Positions 57,101-64,000 of a DNA stretch of 64,000 bases are shown here, in pieces. The stretch is from Coprinellus micaceus. Taxonomy: Eukaryota > Basidiomycota > Agaricomycetes > Agaricales > Psathyrellaceae. Below the pieces are notes generated by a model. The model did not search any database. It was given only the letters and a program-made list of their open reading frames with translations, and had not been told where the DNA came from. The first letter of the stretch is position 1; every line of letters starts with the position of its first letter. The stretch spans positions 5,208,001-5,272,000 of the forward strand of contig OX596334.1 of assembly GCA_951394405.1 (NCBI GenBank). The letters are read 5' to 3'. A program made the position numbers and the translations under genes.

Positions 57101-57872
57101 GCAGAACCCCGACTGGATCGCGCCGCATGTTCTCCTCCCCGCCCACCCTACTCTCGAGCTTATCGGTGTCCGCGACCTCGAGAAGCGTGTCCGCGAGGGC
57201 CTCGATCGGTGCACCAACTTTGATCGGGTCCAATTGGGGAGGGAGATCGATGCGGAGAGGAAGGGGAAGGGTCATCTAGACGGGAGCGAGGGAGGTAGGA
57301 GCGGAGTAGGGATGAGAGGAATCGCTGGCGTCGAAGTGAGGACGAGGGATGGGAGGGAGATCAGGGTCGATGGCGACGAAGCGTTCTTCATGCTCACCGA
57401 ACAGTTTGGGAGTTTGTTTAATCGCGCGGCGTTCCCCGCGCTCAAGTGTGTGCGGGATTTGAGTTGGGAGAGTGGGGTGATGCGGAGCAAGGGCGTGGAG
57501 GAGACGGTCAGGCGGTCGGGTGTGGTGGCGAGTGGGAATGGGGTAAGGGGAGGGGATGTGAATGGGAGGCATCCGATGCGCGCGGCGAGAGGATTCCTGA
57601 GGGACATCCTGAAACCCTCGCAACCGCTTTCCTTCCCGTCCTCCTCATCTCGCATCCTTCCTTCCCCTATCTCCGCCGTCTCAGAACGCGAAGCCGACCT
57701 TCAACGCCGTCTGGGTCTCCAACAACACCGCCGTGTTCTCCGTTTCTGGATGCGCGTACTCGAGAAGTGTAAGGAGCGGGGAGTGTATTTGGAGGATTGG
57801 GCGGGGTGGAACGTTACGGTGGGGGAGATCAGGAGGGTTGCGATGTTCGGGGTGGGGGAGGTGGAGACCTGA
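54136..57872 (+). CDS. F-box protein, up to about 1,015 aa, large second half
   Basis: Two long exons, 54136-56132 and 56822-57872, are joined in phase across an unusual 689-base intron. The frame opens after a stop at 54118 without an ATG, and a 45-base intron (GTACGTCCAG to TTTCGTAG, about 54,290-54,334) is possible, so the true start lies upstream or at an internal ATG. Near residue 225, LPPEVWAYILHFAAKP starts an F-box, completed after a serine-rich insert by MGVKLALTTVCKLWHAIGQE and VLWGFVWVQS. An upstream motif QFLRLFGHRAVTPKSSSES recurs in dispersed-repeat copy 1. The second exon encodes an LRR-like domain (LVNLSVISADFSCAGAGFKE, HPTLELIGVRDLEKRVREGL). Expected role is substrate selection for an SCF ubiquitin ligase. 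CpG-rich, unlike the decayed region on the left. Confidence 0.7.
56133..56821 (+). other. Unusually long TTCG-rich intron of the F-box gene
   Basis: The 689-base intron lies between donor GTGAGTTTGT and acceptor CTCCCCTCAG. The plus strand is dominated by T and C with very frequent TTCG, CTTC and TTCGTT words and few A, so three frames are open over most of it in both directions. These frames are composition artefacts and not genes. Confidence 0.65.
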
Positions 57873-59207
57873 TGGATACCCGATACCCCTTGTGTGCTGG
57901 GGGGCCATGCAAAGTGGAATGCTGGGAGCGGAGGGGAGGCATTGGTGAAGGGATATAGCTGACGAGGCGGACGAAGAGGATGAAAAGATGACCTCGTTGC
58001 TTTCGAAAAATGCTTTCTGTACATGTGTATATAGTTACAGGCGTGAACGTGTATATGACTGGGAATCGAACGAATAGACATGATAACTGGAAAGTTAGCG
58101 AGGACTCCAAGGACACGGCGAGGAGTGCCTTGCGAAGGAAACAGATTCACCGCTGGTGCATGCATCCAACCCAACTCACATTGCGCAAATCTAATCCGCA
58201 ATCGAGTAATCGCCTGCGCGAGCGGTGAATCGTTACGGATATCCACCTGTCCCGATGTTCCATCAACTGGCAGCTGTCTCCGGTATGTTCATTCATTCTC
58301 TACCAAGTTCATACATCCAGCCAGCGTCTCGAACAGCAAGGCGATCTGGAAGTATGTGCGACTCGGACATAGCAAATATCCGATGTCAGATATGGACTTA
58401 CACTGGCATGGGTCAAAGCTGCGATGGTACCCCCTGCTGACTACGACTCTGGGTCATGTTCGCGTCCGATGTCCGAGTCGGATTTGAGTGTAGGTGCCCG
58501 TAATCCCTGAGCTCGTATTCACAGAGTCCTCGGCTGAACATTACCGTTCCACGACGGCGTGTTGTTTTGCTTTGTGCATTAGACAATGGACGGCGAACGG
58601 AGAATTATTTCCTATCCTATGAGTCCGTTGGGTTTATCGTTTAGCATGGGTATCCCGCGATCGAGAGGTCGTCGGTACACAGGATACCGACGGAACCGGG
58701 ATATAGCATGGACACTGAGTGGTGGAATCCATTGCCCATGACCAACAACGTACTGAATGATGGACACCACTCCCGTTCAGATGACCTCAGTGGAATCGCG
58801 TCTACGTTCCAAGGGATGATCCCATGTTTCGTACCCGCGCTAAGTTGAGCTTATCCTATCAAGTCTGTCTAAGCACTCAATGTCATTCCCCCTAGACCTC
58901 CCATAATGTTATAGTTGCCGCTATTCAGTGGTGAACCCAATATGCGGGTGACCTCGCGCCCCGCCGTGATTCGAGACTTGTCCGACTCGGTAATTAAATC
59001 AAAGCTTGCATTCATCGGGACGGCGTGTTTACTCAACGAGGAAGGCTACGGTACCTGCCGTGGTTACTTGACGTTGCCCATTTCATTGCATCGTCGTGCA
59101 TAAATATGAATGGACTTCCTCGACATATATCATCCACATCCCCACGAATCGATCTTTATCTCGACTGCTCGCAATCCCCCGTACCCGAGACCTCCACCAC
59201 CTGAAAA
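57873..59207. other. No gene identified
   Basis: 3' sequence of the F-box gene followed by about 1 kb without coding character. Near 59,100 an ATAAATATGA and TATATCATCC occur upstream of the small gene at 59208. Confidence 0.4.
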
Positions 59208-59597
59208 ATGCTGTCCGACTCCCCAGCGGTCCTCATCACAAGGTTCAACCCATCCTTCGACGTTATCCTCGCCAACCTCCTGATACCAGCAGGGATCCCT
59301 ACTCTTTGCGGCACCTCAGCTCCGCTACGCGTTGATTCAGGTGGTACCAACGTCACTCTAAGATGGGAAGACCCGAGCACGATTCCAGAAGTCTTCGACA
59401 CAGGGCACACCATTCGAACGGTTGTCTTGGGATTACCGGACTCAGTGGGACGCGTTGTATTGTGGGAAATGAAATCGTTTGCGGACCTCGCCAAATGGAA
59501 GGAGTGGCGCGATTCGTTCTACTGGGAACAGGAGGTGATAGAACGGAGGAGGTGTCCTCGTACCTTGAGCAAAGGGGACTATCATACACTGCTGTAA
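59208..59597 (+). CDS. Small hypothetical protein, 129 aa
   Basis: Single exon; the start ATG (59208) has an A-rich context (GAAAAATG). The sequence looks like a real globular protein: AVLITRFNPSFDVILANLLI, VDSGGTNVTLRWEDPSTIPE, HTIRTVVLGLPDSVGRVVLW. No cysteine, signal peptide or membrane helix is obvious and no family is recognised. It may be a fragment of a larger gene, because a donor-like GTGAGTCC is not seen but sequence after the stop remains protein-like. Confidence 0.45.
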   Translation: MLSDSPAVLITRFNPSFDVILANLLIPAGIPTLCGTSAPLRVDSGGTNVTLRWEDPSTIPEVFDTGHTIRTVVLGLPDSVGRVVLWEMKSFADLAKWKEWRDSFYWEQEVIERRRCPRTLSKGDYHTLL

Positions 59598-59905
59598 AAA
59601 TAGGTGCCGGGGGTGTTCGTGAGTCCAAACCCTAACTGTTTCAGGGCCAATCCTCTGACCTTTGACCTTCAGAACAAGCTGCTATAACAGTATTGCGAAC
59701 TATTATCAATCCTAGGTTCTCGAGCACCGACCACAAACTCCCCCTTGGATCAGAGAGTGCATAATGTTGCATCGGAGTGGAACCTTCTGCAACAGTCGTA
59801 TGCGGGTTTGTAGCCATTGGGTATATGACCTTGGGACTGGTAATAAGTAGCATCATCAATATAGGCGCCGCCCAAGTCCTGATAGATAAAATGAAATTCA
59901 ACCAA

Positions 59906-59936
59906 CCTACCTACCTACCTACCTACCTACCTACCT
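59906..59936 (+). repeat. (CCTA)n microsatellite
   Basis: Nearly eight perfect CCTA units just upstream of the F-box pseudogene at 60011. Confidence 0.95.
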
Positions 59937-60010
59937 CATGATCTCGGCGCCCAACCCACAGGGCCTTTCACTTGTTCTCCACCAACCACCTCCTGTTCCA
60001 ATTCCTCCAG

Positions 60011-61336
60011 ATGGAGGACCTGTCGCCATTCACGCAGCACCTTGACACCAACTATGTTCCGAGTTCCCAAGAACTAGAAGCGCTCAAAGTTCTCATTGAG
60101 GAACAACTGGCCGTCATCGATGGCATCGATGCCGAGATTGCAGAGCTGGTGAGGAAGAGGGAGACGCATATTCAGTACATGTGCAAACACAGGGCGCTGG
60201 CGGCATCCGTTCGAAGAATTCCAGACAATATCCTCCTTACCATCTTCTTCGACTCGCTGGCTTTGGCGGAACCTTGGCCCTCGCCGCATCCGGCAGTCGT
60301 CGCCAGTCAGGTCTGCGGGCGGTGGAGGGGCCTCGCACTCGGGGCGCCTTTACAATGGACTAAGATCGATATACTTTTACCTTGGGAGAGTATGGAGGAG
60401 GAATATCGCCACAGCCGGTTTCAAGAACATACCGTCGTGACAACATGGAGGCCTACCTTCTCCGATGCATCGCGCATTTCCGTCCCTACGTCGAGGTCGT
60501 GGAGAGAAGGGTCCGCGCGTTTATCCAGAGGTCTTCTGGATGTCCACTTGAGCTCTCCCTTACTGCGGAAAATATCGCTGAGGCGCCTCCATCTGCACGG
60601 CTGACCGACGAATGGATGTCATTGCTCTATCCCCTCTGCAAATTGATGACTGAGCCAACAAGACATTGGAAAAACGTCAACCTCGACATCATAGTCTCCC
60701 CAGACTGCCCTATATCCTTGCGCTTTCTACGGATTCCAGTTGTATCCTCAGGTTTGGGGATGCAAAGCGCCACACTTAGCGTTCGGTCACCTTCACGCAA
60801 CCTTCCTATCCCCGATGCCCTATGGCATACATTCCTCCCAGCGGGAAGGATCGACCTACACTCAGAGGAACTACGCGCATTCTCGGTGCGAATGATGTAT
60901 GCCGAGATGTCGAGGATCCAGATGTCCTGGGATGGCCTGACAACCCTTGTATTCAGCTCCACCCAATTCTAACCCCATTCTGCCGTCGGAAGCTCACACC
61001 ATGCTTCGACTAACGCCCAACCTCATTCACTGTACTATCCACCCGGTTTTCCCTCCCTCTCACCAAACGCCCAGTCTCAACCACCTGGCGCTCCCTCACC
61101 TTGAATCGCTCACGATCGAGGGTAACGTTCCTCCCCGTGCCTTCGCAGAGGTGCTACACCTTCCCTCCCTTACTCGTTTGTACGCTGTTCGGGCCGTTGG
61201 CCCCCATGAAAGCGGAGCCACAAGCTCCATATTTCTGTGGATCCCACGCCATGGAACGCAGTTGAAAGATCAACTCCCACGTCCGCTCCACTGCTCTCTG
61301 CGGTATGGGCGGGGAACACGGCAATATCAAATATAG
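60011..61336 (+). pseudogene. F-box protein gene with two frame changes
   Basis: ATG 60011 starts a typical mushroom F-box protein: a helix (LEALKVLIEEQLAVIDGIDA, EIAELVRKRETHI), then SVRRIPDNILLTIFFDSLAL and VVASQVCGRWRGLALGAPLQ ending in W, the F-box-like signature. Around 60,400-60,450 the homologous reading moves to another frame (FRPYVEVVERRVRAFIQRSS, then GCPLELSL). Near 60,960 it moves back (MLRLTPNLIHCTIHPVF, then LPHLESLTIEGNVPPRAFAE). No plausible intron explains either change. The two shifts compensate, so assembly errors are an alternative to decay. The 3' end fades near 61.3 kb into a duplicated fragment. Confidence 0.7.
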
Positions 61337-61404
61337 CACCCTCATATCCAAATGGACGGGTACGCGCTTTTGGAAGGCGAGCGCAAGGGCAACTCTGGTG
61401 CATG

Positions 61405-61665
61405 TGAACGGGGAGGAGAGGGACGTGGATTTGAGGAGGGGAGTGCGGCTCTCAGTGCGGCGTTGGATAACGGTGTGCCGTTGATTCTCGCGTGTGGGAG
61501 GATTGCGAATGGGGTGTGTGTGTGGGGGGGGGGGGGGGGAGGGGCGGGGATGAGTATTGCGATTGCTCCCTTTCTCGTTCGGTTTACCGCGTTTCGGGCT
61601 CATTTCAGAAAGGTTTTGCCTTGGAACGCGAGGGAGCCGTTTCAATACACTACCCAGTATGATGA
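61405..61665 (+). repeat. Duplicated fragment, member 2, with 16-base poly-G
   Basis: Diverged copy of 51,120-51,365 on the same strand. It contains a (GT)n-poly-G run with 16 G at 61524-61539. No gene is associated. Confidence 0.65.
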
Positions 61666-61849
61666 TCCTTCTCGCGCTTCCGTCCTCCCCCTCGCTTTCA
61701 TGGTTATTAGGCATCGATCGTGCCGATGATGCCCTTCTCGCCAGGCACTCTACCTCCCGCTTCAATTCACGGTGTGTTTGACTACCTCCTCGTCCACGGC
61801 ACTGAGGCTTTGGAATGACCCTCGAACTCGATTCGAAATGCTCGAGGGG

Positions 61850-62889
61850 CATGTGTACATCCCCACTACGAGTTATACGGCGCCCTGACGTTATTGTAGA
61901 CTAGGGAATGGCGCTTAAAGGTCAGTACCTGAACGACAAATGGGATGAAGGGACCGTATGGGTACCTAACAGCTCGTAACAACAGATCGACCATATGTAG
62001 CGATTTGGGTGGCCTGGACGGAGGCGTACACCAGAGGAGTGTTGGGTGTGCGAGGGTAAGTCATGGGGACAACATGAAGGCTCCGAGCGATGTGAGGTAA
62101 GATTATACTTGGTCAGTATCTCTAGCACGATTTGCCACAGTACTACTTACATATGAATATATTCGCTTTTCGACTCGAGACTCCGCCCGACTCGAGAGCA
62201 CGGGGTGACGCCAAGATCTCGCAGGAATATGAAATGTAGGTCAGGAGGTATTCTTTTGAAATACTGATGATATCGATTCGATAAGGCGCCGTATCCACCT
62301 CATTCGCGAGGAACCTAAGACAAGGATGAATACACTGGATTCCTTCGATAAAACGGGTTGCAGCATCACTTACATTTGTCCTGTGGGTTTGTCCTGTGAT
62401 GTAGATAATGTCTGTGTGTTCCGAGGCATGTGAGATCAATGGGATCGATGTAGCATGCCCGGATCGGGGCTTTCACCACTACACGTAGAGGTACCCATCC
62501 AAAGCGAACACCCACGAATATATGGTGCTTTATCCCTGTTTGACTTGAGCGTTCGGGTTGTGCATCCGGGCATCTATTCCATCACCACCTTCCCCATTCT
62601 CCGCCTTCGTTCCGACCTTTGTCTTCGTTCGGGGCAGCCGTTGATAGTGATGATGGAACTCGTGACCCTTGCATCTCAGGAGTGCTGTCCCCAACCTGCT
62701 GGGCGTTCGTGACTTTACACGTGAACCCATGTAAATTTCGTCGAAGAGACACTACAATTCAAATAGAGAGATAGTGTTTCAATTCAATTGCACTTTTGTA
62801 GTCCTACAGGGTGAGGGAAGGGGCCGGCGACTGCGAGGATGGAAGGCCGTTCTGCCTGCAGACCCATTGGCTCATTTATTAGAGGCAAT
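61850..62889. other. No gene identified
   Basis: Short open frames only. Donor-like GTAAGAT and acceptor-like signals occur but nothing joins into a model. Confidence 0.35.
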
Positions 62890-63740
62890 TCAAAAGGCTA
62901 CCATAGCTGAAAGGGGTGGGTAACTGGATATAAAAACGGGTGGGAGTCACAAGGGACTGCCACTGGGGGATCGGGGGAGAACCAGCAGGGCTGGATGACT
63001 GCGAGCGGATCGGGGGAAGGGCAGGACGGCTGCGAAGGGGTGAGGAGCCGGGAATAACATAGTTACATTCAGAAAGTTCCTGTACATATCGTTGGTGGTT
63101 GATGAGGACATACTCTTTGATGCTGAAGTCGCCCATGACCCCCGAAGCCATGTTGAGCGCCAATTTGGAGGGGCATAGTGACCACGATGAAACGAAGGGA
63201 AGGCATGTCAGCCTTCCAAGGAGACATCAGTCGATACAAATATCATACGCACTGTCGTCTGACTAGGTAGGGTGTCAGCAATGCCCTCCAGAAGGTGGCT
63301 GAGGGCTGATTTGGAAGGGTGTAGTGGCTGCGGGGATGTGAGGGGAGGCAGGTCAACCTTCCACAAGTTGTAAGATCAATAGGAATACAATATACGCACC
63401 CAGCGTTCGCTTAATGTGTCCCCAAGGATGGCGAAGTCACCCATGCCTTCCGGAACATCATTAGGTGCTGATATGGAATGATACGATGCCTGCAAAAAGG
63501 TGATGGGAAGGCACACCGGCCTTCCTACCCTAAGAAACCTTGTAGGATTTTTGTATATGCCATTCGAGCCCACTCAATACGCTTTACCCGGTCCAGCAGC
63601 CGCTGGTGCCCTCCAGAACGTGATAGTGGGCCAGTTTGGAAGGGTGTGGTGACCATGGGGATGCAAGGGGAGGGCGACTATGCCCTCCAGAAAGTGGCTG
63701 AGGGCCGATTTGGAAGGGTGCAGCGGCCGCGGAGATGCGA
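62890..63740 (-). repeat. Degenerate tandem repeat of an exon-intron-like unit, about 140-190 bp per unit
   Basis: On the minus strand about four related units occur. Recurrent marks are GGAAGGC...TGCCTTCC, a TGGAAG-type acceptor just before the unit, CACCCTTCCAAATCAGCCCTC, CTTCTGGAGGGCAT and a donor of the form GTGCGTATNNT about 100 bases on. Translations of two units share LHPSKSALSHLLEG and LHPSKSALSHFLEG; others share MGDFAI and MGDFSI. This looks like tandem duplication of one exon plus its intron. The gene of origin is unknown. Confidence 0.6.
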
Positions 63741-63764
63741 GGGTAGTGATGGTCAAGGGTTTTG

Positions 63765-64000
63765 AAAACCCGCCGGGTTTGCGGGAAGGGTATGCGCGGG
63801 TACGGGTACGGGTAGACGTCTGCATACCCGTGGTGTTTAAAACGAGCCCAAGAACACCCAAAACGGACAGAAACTCGGAGGGTTATGAGTGAATTACCAA
63901 ATTACTCATATCTCTGTCATTTCTCATCCGTTTTGGCTATTCTTGGGCTTGTTCGACGCGGGAAACCCGCCGGGTTGCGGGTCAGGGTTCCCACGGGTAC
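63765..64000. repeat. Repeat with direct CCCGCCGGG units and a central inverted pair, cut by the window edge
   Basis: AAACCCGCCGGGTTTGCGGG (from 63766) recurs near the right edge as AAACCCGCCGGGTTGCGGG (from about 63,962), both followed by GGGTAC-type words. Between them GAGCCCAAGAACACCCAAAA (63845 on) pairs with TTTTGGCTATTCTTGGGCTT (63931-63950), and ATGAGTGAATTACCAAATTACTCAT-like sequence forms a smaller palindrome in the centre. It is probably one end of a repeat element that continues beyond the window. Confidence 0.6.

Noticed and set aside
61501..61540. (GT)n-poly-G run as a possible G-quadruplex promoter
   Set aside because: No gene follows; simple sequence within a decayed duplicated fragment is enough to explain it.
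1..64000. CRISPR arrays, rRNA genes and telomere repeats
   Set aside because: No regularly spaced identical repeats, no rRNA landmarks and no TTAGGG tracts were seen.

Overview
The window looks like a gene-poor, repeat-rich stretch of a basidiomycete (Agaricomycetes-type) fungal nuclear genome. Nearly every recognisable gene is broken by introns of about 45-65 bases with GTRNGT donors, and the recognisable families are ones expanded in mushroom-forming fungi: KDZ transposases with CxC cysteine clusters, a TET/JBP-type dioxygenase, a JmjC-like oxygenase, F-box proteins and a seven-helix membrane protein. I saw no bacterial-type operon, CRISPR array, rRNA or convincing tRNA.

Left third (1-23,900): a CxC2-type KDZ transposase runs off the left edge and is divergent, across about 150 bp, from a 963-residue gene with RSPSK-type basic motifs and long glutamate tracts. 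To its right lies a run of small to medium coiled-coil genes (6.6-14.6 kb), including a 1,032-residue protein with a Zn2Cys6-like cysteine cluster. A decayed zone follows: a truncated Ty1/copia gag, a second KDZ remnant of the CxC1 class, and an unrecognised multi-exon gene. This zone is poor in CpG, and almost all in-frame stops in the two transposon remnants are TGA where CGA (Arg) would be expected. A 486-bp element with inverted repeats and a TA target duplication ends the zone.

Middle (24-44 kb): small hypothetical genes, an F-box/LRR-like gene, then the most interesting pair. A nine-exon, 1,042-residue TET/JBP-like 2OG-Fe(II) dioxygenase (minus strand) faces away from a 524-residue JmjC-like oxygenase (plus strand) across 1.1 kb. 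Both keep the HxD...H iron ligands. A serine-rich hypothetical gene and a seven-helix membrane protein follow.

Right third (44-64 kb): mostly gene-free sequence seeded with short dispersed duplications. One repeat family of about 0.85 kb has three copies (28.6, 44.6 and 52.4 kb). The third copy carries a 530-bp insertion with terminal inverted repeats and a perfect 9-bp target duplication, and the other copies show the empty site. Downstream are a large F-box gene with an unusual 689-base intron, an F-box pseudogene with two frame changes, a degenerate tandem exon-intron repeat, and a repeat cut by the window edge.

Functionally, two KDZ transposon relics, signs of CpG methylation decay and a TET/JBP plus JmjC pair sit in one window. 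This fits the known association of KDZ elements with TET/JBP genes in fungi. A shared role for these genes is my inference. All gene models are hand-built from reading frame and splice-site logic and have not been tested against transcripts.
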